From Clostridia bacterium (GTDB lineage: Bacteria; Bacillota_A; Clostridia; Oscillospirales; Butyricicoccaceae): 6,705 nt of DNA. Below the pieces are notes generated by a model. It ran no database searches, had not been told where the DNA came from, and was given only the letters and a program-made list of their open reading frames with translations. The position numbers and the translations under genes were made by a program. Shown one piece after another: positions 1-6,588 of the stretch (positions are counted from its first letter, which is position 1; each line of letters starts with the position of its first letter). The stretch covers positions 1-6,705 of the forward strand of contig JAFOHJ010000265.1 in NCBI GenBank assembly GCA_017421885.1. The letters run 5' to 3'.

Positions 1-228
1 ATCATGATCCATCAGCCTCTTACAAGCGGTGTTCAGGGACAGGCTACAGATATCAAGATCCGTGCCGACCACATCATCAGAGCGCGTGAGAGAATAAACC
101 GCTTCCTTTGTGAGACAAGAGGTCAGACAATGGAAGTTATGGACAAGGCGACCGACAGAGATAATTTCATGTCGGCTCAGGAAGCCCTTGAATTCGGTCT
201 GATCGATAAGATCATCGACAAGAGATAA
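1..228 (+). CDS. clpP: ATP-dependent Clp protease proteolytic subunit ClpP (3' part; 5' end outside window)
   Basis: This is the C-terminal 75 residues of the ClpP serine peptidase, which forms the tetradecameric degradation chamber fed by ClpX or ClpC in the cytoplasm. The frame is open from base 1, so the true start and the catalytic Ser lie upstream. The visible piece holds the catalytic His in MIHQP (codon 10-12), the GQATDI handle segment, and TDRDNF, whose second Asp (codon 160-162) aligns with the catalytic Asp of the family. It ends with the usual FGLIDKII tail. The loop after the catalytic His reads [10 protein letters not shown], one residue longer than the E. coli and B. subtilis form as I recall them; similar longer loops occur in other ClpP groups. 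The stop is 12 nt before clpX, so the two are very probably co-transcribed. Identity is nearly certain; the ClpP subgroup is not resolved. Confidence 0.97.
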   Translation: MMIHQPLTSGVQGQATDIKIRADHIIRARERINRFLCETRGQTMEVMDKATDRDNFMSAQEALEFGLIDKIIDKR

Positions 229-240
229 ACGGGGTTTATA

Positions 241-1476
241 ATGGCAAATGATAAGAGGGACCTGCACTGCAGCTTTTGCGGCAGGAGTCAGGACGAGGTA
301 AAAAGGCTTATCGCCGGATCGGGAGTATATATCTGCAACGAATGTGTTCAGATATGTGCTGACCTGATCGCTGAAGAGATGTATGAAATGGAAGCGGAAG
401 GAAAGCTTGCCCTCGATGGCGAGCTTCCCACGCCCCGCGAGATCAAAGAAGGTCTCGATGAATACATCATCGGGCAGGATCGCGCCAAGAAGGCTTTGGC
501 AGTTGCTGTCTATAATCACTATAAGCGTATCCGCAGCAAGGACAGGGCAGATGAGGGTGCCGATCTCCAGAAGAGCAACATCCTTATGATCGGTCCTACC
601 GGCAGCGGTAAAACATATCTGGCCCAGACGCTGGCCAAAAATCTGAAGGTTCCCTTCGCCATCGCAGATGCTACCACTCTTACTGAGGCGGGTTATGTCG
701 GCGAGGACGTAGAGAATATCCTTCTTCGTCTTATTCAGGCGGCCGATTATGATGTCGAGCTGGCTGAGAGAGGCATTATCTATATTGACGAGCTGGATAA
801 GATCGCCCGCAAGAGCGAGAATCCTTCAATCACCCGTGACGTATCGGGCGAAGGCGTTCAGCAGGCTCTGCTGAAGATCCTCGAGGGAACAGTTGCGAAT
901 GTACCTCCTCAGGGAGGCAGAAAGCATCCTCAGCAGGAGTTTATCCAGATCGATACAAGTAATATCCTCTTCATCTGCGGCGGAGCGTTTGACGGCATCG
1001 AGAAGGTGGTTGAAAAGCGCACAGGCAAGCAGGGAATAGGCTTTGGCGCTGAGGTTCACTCGAAGAAAGAGGCAAGAAGCTCTGATCTGCTCAAGCAGGT
1101 CGAGCATCACGATGTTCTCAAGTTCGGTATTATTCCCGAGCTTGTAGGCCGTCTGCCTATCCTGGTAAGTCTCGACAGCCTGGACGAGCAGGCGCTGCTT
1201 GATATTCTCACCAAGCCCAAGAATGCCATCACAAAGCAGTATAAGCATCTGTTTGACCTTGATGGTGTAGAGCTTGAGTTTGAGGAAGAGGCTCTCAAGG
1301 CTATCGCCGGCAAGACCATCGAGCGCAATACAGGTGCTCGAGGCCTGCGTTCGGTTATGGAAGGGCTGCTTAACGAGCTGATGTTCGAAGTTCCCTCCGA
1401 CAGGTCGATCAAAAAGGTGGTTATTACCGCTGATATGGTGAACGGAAGCGGAGAAGCGAAGATAATCAGAGATTAA
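241..1476 (+). CDS. clpX: ATP-dependent Clp protease ATP-binding subunit ClpX
   Basis: ClpX is the hexameric AAA+ unfoldase that recognises tagged substrates, unfolds them with ATP and threads them into ClpP. The 411-residue product has the normal family length and all expected parts. The N-terminal zinc-binding domain has C10, C13, C32 and C35. Walker A is GPTGSGKT (118-125), pore loop 1 is GYVGED (151-156), and Walker B is IIYIDELDK (179-187) with D183 and E184. The RKH pore motif lies at 227-229. The ClpP-docking loop carries IGF at 266-268. The arginine finger is R314 in VGRLP, and sensor 2 is GARGLR (365-370). The ATG follows clpP by 12 nt with only a modest GGGG (231-234) as ribosome binding site, which suggests coupling to clpP translation. 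An intrinsic terminator follows the stop directly. No defect is seen. Confidence 0.99.
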   Translation: MANDKRDLHCSFCGRSQDEVKRLIAGSGVYICNECVQICADLIAEEMYEMEAEGKLALDGELPTPREIKEGLDEYIIGQDRAKKALAVAVYNHYKRIRSKDRADEGADLQKSNILMIGPTGSGKTYLAQTLAKNLKVPFAIADATTLTEAGYVGEDVENILLRLIQAADYDVELAERGIIYIDELDKIARKSENPSITRDVSGEGVQQALLKILEGTVANVPPQGGRKHPQQEFIQIDTSNILFICGGAFDGIEKVVEKRTGKQGIGFGAEVHSKKEARSSDLLKQVEHHDVLKFGIIPELVGRLPILVSLDSLDEQALLDILTKPKNAITKQYKHLFDLDGVELEFEEEALKAIAGKTIERNTGARGLRSVMEGLLNELMFEVPSDRSIKKVVITADMVNGSGEAKIIRD

Positions 1477-1487
1477 AGTATCATATG

Positions 1488-1524
1488 AGCGAGGTGCGGT
1501 TTTTCCGCACCTTGCTTTTTGTTT
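1488..1524 (+). terminator. Intrinsic (rho-independent) terminator after clpX
   Basis: A 12-bp stem pairs 1488-1499 with 1505-1516. All pairs are Watson-Crick except one G-T wobble (1491/1513), and the core is AGGTGCGG/CCGCACCT. The loop is five T residues, and the 3' arm runs into a T-rich tract (TTTTTGTTT, 1516-1524). It starts 12 nt after the clpX stop. The opposite strand has no T tract on the other side, so it should act only in the + direction. It separates clpPX transcription from lon. Confidence 0.93.
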
Positions 1525-1544
1525 ATGGGGAAATTGCCGTATAG

Positions 1545-1560
1545 CTTGAATAAAATCAAG
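1545..1560. promoter_or_regulatory. Short inverted repeat overlapping the lon -35 element (possible operator)
   Basis: CTTGA (1545-1549) and TCAAG (1556-1560) form a perfect 5-bp inverted repeat with a 6-nt spacer, lying over the -35 hexamer and the upstream part of the promoter spacer. The placement would suit a repressor site, but arms this short can occur by chance in AT-rich promoter DNA. No known regulator is assigned. Confidence 0.25.
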
Positions 1561-1574
1561 AAATATGATATACT
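1546..1574 (+). promoter_or_regulatory. Predicted sigma-A-type extended -10 promoter of lon
   Basis: The -35 candidate is TTGAAT (1546-1551) and the -10 candidate is TATACT (1569-1574), with an ideal 17-bp spacer. A TG at 1566-1567 gives the extended -10 form (TGaTATACT). The expected transcription start is near 1580-1583, leaving a leader of only about 20 nt that consists mainly of the ribosome binding site. The position between the clpX terminator and lon supports it. No CIRCE element or tandem CtsR heptad (GGTCAAA type) is visible here. Confidence 0.8.
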
Positions 1575-1587
1575 TAACCATCAGAAT

Positions 1588-1594
1588 GGAGGAG
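1588..1594 (+). promoter_or_regulatory. Strong ribosome binding site of lon
   Basis: GGAGGAG (1588-1594) matches the anti-Shine-Dalgarno sequence closely and stands 7 nt before the ATG at 1602. It fixes the lon start and indicates efficient translation from a very short leader. Confidence 0.92.
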
Positions 1595-1601
1595 TATGTA
1601 A

Positions 1602-4028
1602 ATGATCAAAGATTTCGACAGCAAAATGATCATCCACAATATACCGACAATGGCTCTTGTAGGAATTACAGTCTATCCCAAGACGGTTTTTCACTTTGAT
1701 GTAGGCAGGCAGATTTCCATTAATGCCCTCAACAAGGCCATGTCCGGAGATCAGAAGATCTTCCTTGTTTCTCAGAAGGAAATGGCGGTGGAGAAGCCCA
1801 CCTTTGAAGATATATATTCGGTTGGTACAGTTGCAAAGATCAAGCAGGTCCTGAGAATGCCCGGCGGCACCCTGCGAGTCCTTGCTGAGGGTCTCAGCAG
1901 AGCAAAGATATATGCTGCTCTTGATGACAGGGAGTTCCTCAGATGCGATGTATATCAGATCGAGGAGGAGGAAAGACCTGCTACCGGCAAGCGAGATGCC
2001 GCAGCTGTCAGAACTCTTCGCGATCTGTTCCTTGAATATGCCGAGTTGGCACCTAAGCTTAATAATGATGTTGTTGCCAAGGTTTTTGACAGCAATGATA
2101 TGGGATATGTCACCGACTTTATCGCACTTAATATCTTTATCTCTCATAATGACAAACAGAAGGTGCTTGAAGAGCTTGATATCCGCAAGCGCTGTGCGCT
2201 TCTTACACATATACTGATCGATGAGATCGATATTCTTGTTCTCGAGCAGGATATTCAGAATAAAGTCAAGATCCAGATGGATAAGGGCCAGCGTGACTAT
2301 TATCTTCGCGAACAGATCCGCGTTATCAATGAGGAACTGGGCGAGAGTGAAGATGTTGTAGGCGAATCCCGCACGTATATTGATAAAATCAAGGCTATTG
2401 GCCTTGCTAAGGAGATAGAAGACAAGTTCGTCAAAGAGGCTTCTAGGCTTGCAAAGATGCAGCCTTCTTCGCCTGAGAGCGGTGTTGTAAGAACATATCT
2501 CGATACTATCCTCGAGCTGCCCTGGAAAAAAGTCACCGAAGAGAACGATGATATCGCTAAGGCGGCAAAGATCCTTGAGGCAGATCACTACGGCCTTGAA
2601 AAGGTAAAAGAACGTATTCTTGAGTTTTTTGCTGTAAAGACTCTTTCGGGAGGCATCAAGGGTCAGATTATTTGTCTTGTTGGCCCTCCCGGCGTCGGCA
2701 AGACATCAGTAGCACGTTCTATTGCCAAGGCTCTGGGCCGAAACTATGCCCGTATCTCTCTTGGTGGTGTTCGTGATGAGGCAGATATCCGCGGTCACAG
2801 ACGTACTTACATCGGATCCATGCCCGGCAGACTTATTAATGCAGTTAAGCAGGCCGGTAGCCGAAATCCCCTGATACTTATCGATGAGATCGACAAGCTG
2901 TCTGCAGACTATAAGGGAGACCCTTCGTCGGCGCTTCTTGAGGCATTTGACACCGAGCAGAACAGCGCATTTGTTGACCACTATATCGATGCTCCTTTTG
3001 ATCTCAGTGATGTTCTGTTCATCTGCACAGCCAACTATGCTGAGAATATTCCCGGCCCTCTCTATGACCGAATGGAAGTCATCGAGCTTTCGGGATATAC
3101 AGTTGAAGAAAAAATGCACATTGCAAAGGGCCATCTTATGCCCAAACAGCTCAAGGCTAATGGTCTTAAGGGCTCTAATCTTATTGTTCCCGAGAAGGCA
3201 ATGCGTGCTATTATCGAGGGTTATACACGCGAGGCCGGCGTTCGTTCTCTTGAACGCGAACTGGCAAAGCTGTGCCGCAAGACAGCAAAGCATATGCTTG
3301 AGACAGGTAAGAAGTCGCTCAGGATCTCGCCTGACAATATGAGCAAATATCTTGGAAATGTACGTTTCAAGAAGAAGAATATTCTTGAAGATAACGATTG
3401 CGGTGTCGTCAACGGACTTGCATGGACAAGCGTTGGCGGAGAGATACTTGAGGTTGAATCCATTGCTATTGAGGGCAGCGGCAAGATCGAAGTTACAGGC
3501 AATCTTGGTGATGTTATGAAAGAGTCGGTAAGGGCGGCCATGACATATATCCGCAGCCGAAGCGAATCTTTGGGCATTGCACCTGATTTCCATAAAACAA
3601 AGGATATTCACATCCATTTCCCTGAAGGTGCGGTTCCAAAGGATGGACCTTCGGCCGGTATCACTATTGCGACCAGCCTGATCTCGGCACTTACGGGCAA
3701 GAAGGTAAGCCGCAGCATTGCAATGACCGGCGAAATCACTATAACCGGACGAGTTCTTGCTATCGGTGGCTTGAAGGAAAAGACCATGGCCGCATATCTG
3801 GCCGATGTCAAGCGCGTTATTATTCCTGCAGAGAATGTAAGAGATCTTGATGATATAGATCCTACCGTCCGAGATACGCTCGAGTTTATTCCAGCCACAC
3901 ATATGGATGATGTTGTAAGAGCGGTGTTTTCCTATGTGCAGGTCGAAGAGAGTAATGAGGAAGAAAAGGAACGTTTTAGTGTTGTCGTGCCTCCTGTAAG
4001 ACCCAGTGCAACAGGAGTCAGACAGTAG
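1602..4028 (+). CDS. lon: ATP-dependent protease Lon (LonA, endopeptidase La)
   Basis: LonA is a soluble hexameric AAA+ serine protease that degrades misfolded and selected regulatory proteins. The 808 residues are typical of LonA. The N-terminal substrate-binding domain (about 12-205) begins with a region like other LonA proteins (YPKTVFHFDVGR). A helical linker follows, with the conserved LELPWKK near 304-310. The AAA+ module has Walker A GPPGVGKT (361-368), Walker B ILIDEIDK with D428/E429, and a sensor 2 region REAGVRSLERE with R548. The C-terminal S16 protease domain (about 600-780) has the Ser-Lys dyad: S684 in KDGPSAG and K727 in GGLKEK. It lacks the membrane segments of LonB. The tail beyond about 781 is acidic (EESNEEEKE), then rich in Val and Pro. 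It has its own predicted promoter and strong ribosome binding site and leads a run of five more genes. Codons TTA, CTA and TCA are rare in it. Confidence 0.99.
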   Translation: MIKDFDSKMIIHNIPTMALVGITVYPKTVFHFDVGRQISINALNKAMSGDQKIFLVSQKEMAVEKPTFEDIYSVGTVAKIKQVLRMPGGTLRVLAEGLSRAKIYAALDDREFLRCDVYQIEEEERPATGKRDAAAVRTLRDLFLEYAELAPKLNNDVVAKVFDSNDMGYVTDFIALNIFISHNDKQKVLEELDIRKRCALLTHILIDEIDILVLEQDIQNKVKIQMDKGQRDYYLREQIRVINEELGESEDVVGESRTYIDKIKAIGLAKEIEDKFVKEASRLAKMQPSSPESGVVRTYLDTILELPWKKVTEENDDIAKAAKILEADHYGLEKVKERILEFFAVKTLSGGIKGQIICLVGPPGVGKTSVARSIAKALGRNYARISLGGVRDEADIRGHRRTYIGSMPGRLINAVKQAGSRNPLILIDEIDKLSADYKGDPSSALLEAFDTEQNSAFVDHYIDAPFDLSDVLFICTANYAENIPGPLYDRMEVIELSGYTVEEKMHIAKGHLMPKQLKANGLKGSNLIVPEKAMRAIIEGYTREAGVRSLERELAKLCRKTAKHMLETGKKSLRISPDNMSKYLGNVRFKKKNILEDNDCGVVNGLAWTSVGGEILEVESIAIEGSGKIEVTGNLGDVMKESVRAAMTYIRSRSESLGIAPDFHKTKDIHIHFPEGAVPKDGPSAGITIATSLISALTGKKVSRSIAMTGEITITGRVLAIGGLKEKTMAAYLADVKRVIIPAENVRDLDDIDPTVRDTLEFIPATHMDDVVRAVFSYVQVEESNEEEKERFSVVVPPVRPSATGVRQ

Positions 4029-4032
4029 GAGG
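4027..4032 (+). promoter_or_regulatory. Ribosome binding site of engB overlapping the lon stop codon
   Basis: AGGAGG (4027-4032) includes the last two bases of the lon TAG stop (4026-4028) and lies 4 nt before the engB ATG. The spacing is short but the match is perfect. The arrangement favours translational coupling of engB to lon. Confidence 0.85.
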
Positions 4033-4036
4033 ACAA

Positions 4037-4624
4037 ATGAACTTAAATAAAACAGTTTTCGTTCGTTCGGCAGCATCGGCAAAGGATTTTCCTTCCGATG
4101 CACAGAAGAGGTTTGTTTTTGTCGGTCGTTCGAATGTAGGCAAATCTTCTACCATCAATTCGATAGTCGGAAAGAAGGGCTTTGCGAAAGTAAGCTCGAT
4201 GCCCGGCAAGACAGTTTATGTAAATCTGTTCAATGTAGAAGATAAGGCCTGGATTATCGACCTGCCCGGTTACGGTTATTCCAAGACATCCAAAACCGAA
4301 CGTGATCGTTATTCCAAGCTGATCGACGATTATTTTGCAAGAGATATGGCTAATATATCGAGGATCTATGTTATCCTCGATATCCGCCACAAGCCTACAG
4401 CAGACGACCAGATGATGGTGGAATGGATCAGAGCGTATGACCTGCCCATGACCATTGTAGCCAATAAACTGGACAAGCTTAAAAAGTCGCAGGTCGAGCC
4501 GGCAATTGCTCTCATAAGAGAGACACTCCAGTTGGACGAAAGTGTAAAGCTTATTCCTTATTCTGCCGAGAAGAATGAGGGAAGAGATGTGCTCATCAGC
4601 GATATGCTTGATGTTTTCAACTGA
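4037..4624 (+). CDS. engB: Ribosome biogenesis GTP-binding protein EngB (YsxC/YihA)
   Basis: EngB is a small cytoplasmic TRAFAC-class GTPase needed for late assembly of the 50S ribosomal subunit. The 195-residue length is normal for the family. G1 is GRSNVGKS (30-37). The switch I region is MPGKTVYVNLF, with T59 as the likely G2 Thr. G3 is DLPGYGYS (75-82), the family signature. G4 is NKLD (143-146), and G5 is SAE (176-178). Many EngB proteins, including those of E. coli and B. subtilis, have TKAD at G4, so NKLD is a mild departure toward the general GTPase consensus. The gene starts 8 nt after lon, and lon followed by this gene is a familiar Firmicute arrangement (lonA-ysxC in Bacillus). The family is clear and the key residues are intact. 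Confidence 0.98.
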   Translation: MNLNKTVFVRSAASAKDFPSDAQKRFVFVGRSNVGKSSTINSIVGKKGFAKVSSMPGKTVYVNLFNVEDKAWIIDLPGYGYSKTSKTERDRYSKLIDDYFARDMANISRIYVILDIRHKPTADDQMMVEWIRAYDLPMTIVANKLDKLKKSQVEPAIALIRETLQLDESVKLIPYSAEKNEGRDVLISDMLDVFN

Positions 4625-4638
4625 TTTTAGTAGCAAAT

Positions 4639-4643
4639 AGGAG
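4639..4643 (+). promoter_or_regulatory. Ribosome binding site that fixes the TTG start of the M50 protease gene
   Basis: AGGAG (4639-4643) lies 8 nt before TTG at 4652, a standard spacing. No ATG or GTG at the head of this frame gives a comparable combination, and the protein begins sensibly at that TTG just before its first membrane helix. Confidence 0.85.
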
Positions 4644-4651
4644 TTGATATA

Positions 4652-5293
4652 TTGTTCAACCTTCAATACTTGCTCACAGTAATCCCTGCTGCCTTTATAG
4701 CCATATCTTTTCATGAGATGTGTCATGGTTTTGCAGCATATCTGCTGGGCGACAAGACAGCCCAGTACAATGGACGGCTCACGCTGAACCCATTGTCACA
4801 TATAGATCCCCTCGGTTTTCTGTGTATGGTGCTGTTCAGGTTTGGGTGGGCCAAGCCGGTTCCTGTGAATCCCCGTAATTTCAAAAATCCTAAGGTCGGA
4901 ATGGCTGTTACTGCTTTTGCAGGTCCTCTCAGCAATTTTCTGCTGGCGTTTGCAGCGCTGTTTGCATATGTTGCGATTATTATTTCAGGTACCGGAAGAT
5001 TCCTTACAGCGTTGGCCACATTTCTGATGATCCTTGGTGAACTTAGTGTAGGTTTGGGTATATTCAATTTGCTTCCTATTCCACCCCTTGATGGCTCAAA
5101 GATAATGTTTATGTTCCTGCCTAATAAAGCTGTCAGATGGTTTTACAATTACGAGGGATACATTCGCCTTGTACTGCTGCTGGGCCTGTATTTTGGCTTA
5201 TTCGACAGCATTATCGGTCTTGGACGCACAACCATACTGAATGGCATATATAATGTTGTTTTCAATATATGTATGGCAATAGGGCTGATATGA
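4652..5293 (+). CDS. Site-2 protease family (peptidase M50) membrane metalloprotease
   Basis: This is a small multi-pass zinc metalloprotease of the S2P/M50 type, expected to cut substrates within the membrane; its substrate is unknown. The 213 residues start at TTG. The zinc motif HEMCH (H21, E22, H25) sits in the first hydrophobic segment (about 7-27). Conserved downstream blocks are GRLTLNPLSHIDPLG (41-55), GWAKPVPVNP (65-74), AGPLSN (90-95) and LLPIPPLDG (140-148), in which D147 is the likely third zinc ligand. Further hydrophobic segments lie near 96-113, 118-142, 171-190 and 195-213. There is no PDZ domain, so it resembles minimal YwhC-like proteins rather than RseP/RasP. It follows engB by 27 nt and ends 1 nt before scpA, a common neighbourhood for this family in Clostridia. 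Family assignment is firm; the biological role cannot be read from sequence. Confidence 0.95.
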   Translation: MFNLQYLLTVIPAAFIAISFHEMCHGFAAYLLGDKTAQYNGRLTLNPLSHIDPLGFLCMVLFRFGWAKPVPVNPRNFKNPKVGMAVTAFAGPLSNFLLAFAALFAYVAIIISGTGRFLTALATFLMILGELSVGLGIFNLLPIPPLDGSKIMFMFLPNKAVRWFYNYEGYIRLVLLLGLYFGLFDSIIGLGRTTILNGIYNVVFNICMAIGLI

Positions 5294-5294
5294 T

Positions 5295-6041
5295 ATGCAG
5301 GATATGACCTTTCATCTGGAGAAGTTTGATGGGCCTTTGGACCTGCTTCTCCATCTGCTTTCAAAAAATAAAATAGACATTGTAGATATTCCTATTGCAG
5401 AGATATCCGAACAATATCTGGAATATCTTCAGAAGATGCGAGAGCTTGACATCGAGGTCACAGGTGAGTTTATTGCTATGGCATCGCATCTTGTCTATAT
5501 TAAATCAAAAATGCTGCTTCCCGTATACGAAGAGAGCGATGAGCCCGACCCCAGGGCAGTTCTTATTGAAACGCTGCTGGATTATCAGCGTGTCAAGGAA
5601 GCCGGAGGCTTGCTCCTGGGCCGATATGAGATAGGAAAAGAGCTTTTTGTAAGGCCAAGAGAGGTTCTCGGCACAGACCCCGACAGGCTGTACCAGAATA
5701 CACTTGAACAGCTTGAAAAGGCTGTAGCATCCATTCTTGAACGTGCCGGACGTAAACTGCCGCCTCCGGTCGAGTCGTTCAGCGGTATTGTAAGACACAG
5801 GGGAGTGTCGGTAGAAACAAAAATAACCTATCTGCTTGAGAGATTCCGTATTCAGGATAAGCTTGATTTTACTGAGATAGTGCTGTCGTCACGAAGCCGC
5901 TCGGAAGTCGTTGCTTTATTTCTTGCTGTACTGGAACTTTCCAAAACAAAAAAACTTCTCATTCTTGAAGAGAATGAGGGATATAGTCTTATGCTTTCGG
6001 GTGAAACTGATGGAGAAGAAGGAACTGGCGCACGCGCTTGA
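5295..6041 (+). CDS. scpA: Segregation and condensation protein A (kleisin ScpA)
   Basis: ScpA is the kleisin subunit that bridges the SMC heads and binds ScpB, forming the SMC-ScpAB condensin that organises and separates newly replicated origins. The 248-residue length is typical. The N-terminal SMC-neck-binding domain shows FHLEKFDGPLDLLLHLL (6-22), then an IDIVDIPIAEISEQYLEY segment and the conserved EFIAMASHLVYIKSKMLLP (58-76). An acidic stretch and a variable middle (about 77-165) contain the ScpB-binding linker. The C-terminal winged helix that binds the SMC cap shows RSEVVALFLAVLELSKTKKL (202-221). The ATG at 5295 is 1 nt after the preceding stop and has only a weak AGGG-type site, which suggests translational coupling. 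An internal ATG at 5304 is less likely because no spaced ribosome binding site precedes it. Confidence 0.98.
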   Translation: MQDMTFHLEKFDGPLDLLLHLLSKNKIDIVDIPIAEISEQYLEYLQKMRELDIEVTGEFIAMASHLVYIKSKMLLPVYEESDEPDPRAVLIETLLDYQRVKEAGGLLLGRYEIGKELFVRPREVLGTDPDRLYQNTLEQLEKAVASILERAGRKLPPPVESFSGIVRHRGVSVETKITYLLERFRIQDKLDFTEIVLSSRSRSEVVALFLAVLELSKTKKLLILEENEGYSLMLSGETDGEEGTGARA

Positions 6042-6588
6042 AGCTATATTGTTTGCATCCGGCGAATCTATATCGTCAGACAAGCTTTGCTCTGTTTTAA
6101 ATATTGACAAAAGCGAGCTGGAAGAGCTCGCTATGGGTCTTGCCGATTTTTATGAATACGAGAGGCGCGGAATGCGTTTGCTCAGGCTTGAAGGGAAATA
6201 TCAGCTTGTGTCCCGACCCGAGTATGCCGGGTATGTCCGTGCGGCTCTTGAAACTGCAAGGCCGCCTGTGCTCACTCAGTCGGCGCTTGAGGTTCTTGCG
6301 ATAATCGCTTATAAGCAGCCGGTAACCAAAACTTATATAGAGCAGGTGAGAGGCGTTGACAGCGGACATACCATGGTTTCGCTCGTCGATAAAGGTCTTA
6401 TTGAAAGCTGCGGAAAATTGGATGTTCCCGGCAGGCCGCTGCTTTACAGAACTACCGAAAAGTTTCTCAGGTCTTTTGCTATATCGGATATCGATCAGCT
6501 GCCTTTCATTGAGGGCTTTGGCGTTGAACACGGCAGTGAACAGCTTTCACTTGATATGAACAGGCAGGAGGGAGGAGCGCAGGAATGA
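6010..6588 (+). CDS. scpB: Segregation and condensation protein B (ScpB)
   Basis: ScpB dimerises and binds the middle of ScpA in the SMC-ScpAB complex. The chosen ATG at 6010 gives 192 residues beginning MEKKELAHALEAILFASGE, which matches where the family begins. The frame is open farther upstream (to 5911), but those codons encode an unrelated sequence inside scpA. The first winged helix covers about 5-75. The second (about 88-165) has the signature LTQSALEVLAIIAYKQPVTK (88-107), then RGVDSGHTMVSLVDKGLIE (114-132) and DVPGRPLLYRTTEKFL (138-153), which is strongly conserved in ScpB. The start lies inside scpA, overlapping its last 32 nt, with only a weak GGGTG (5999-6003) before it. Expression is therefore probably coupled to scpA translation, which would suit subunits of one complex. 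Confidence 0.97.
   Translation: MEKKELAHALEAILFASGESISSDKLCSVLNIDKSELEELAMGLADFYEYERRGMRLLRLEGKYQLVSRPEYAGYVRAALETARPPVLTQSALEVLAIIAYKQPVTKTYIEQVRGVDSGHTMVSLVDKGLIESCGKLDVPGRPLLYRTTEKFLRSFAISDIDQLPFIEGFGVEHGSEQLSLDMNRQEGGAQE
6571..6577 (+). promoter_or_regulatory. Strong ribosome binding site of the downstream membrane protein gene
   Basis: GGAGGAG (6571-6577), inside the end of scpB, lies 7 nt before the ATG at 6585. It supports that start and the ATGA stop/start overlap with scpB. Confidence 0.85.

Noticed and set aside
826..1581. A 251-codon open frame on the minus strand across clpX and the clpX-lon spacer
   Set aside because: It is in codon phase with clpX and would read through the terminator hairpin. 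No coding signal is independent of the sense gene.
1477..1601. CIRCE element or CtsR operator controlling lon
   Set aside because: I looked for TTAGCACTC-N9-GAGTGCTAA and tandem GGTCAAA heptads and found neither in this spacer. The region upstream of clpP is outside the window and cannot be judged.
1581..2588. A 335-codon open frame on the minus strand opposite the 5' part of lon
   Set aside because: The same in-phase codon-bias effect explains it, and it would have to end within the lon promoter and leader. The protein looks like a random reverse translation.
2706..4103. A 465-codon open frame on the minus strand opposite lon
   Set aside because: Its codons are exactly in phase with lon codons, so antisense stops arise only where lon uses TTA, CTA or TCA, which it rarely does. 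The open frame is a by-product of codon bias. The translation resembles no family I know, and there is no ribosome binding site or promoter evidence.
5911..6009. A 33-residue N-terminal extension of ScpB from the upstream open frame
   Set aside because: The residues do not resemble ScpB, the segment lies within the conserved C-terminal winged helix coding region of scpA, and family homology begins right at the ATG at 6010.
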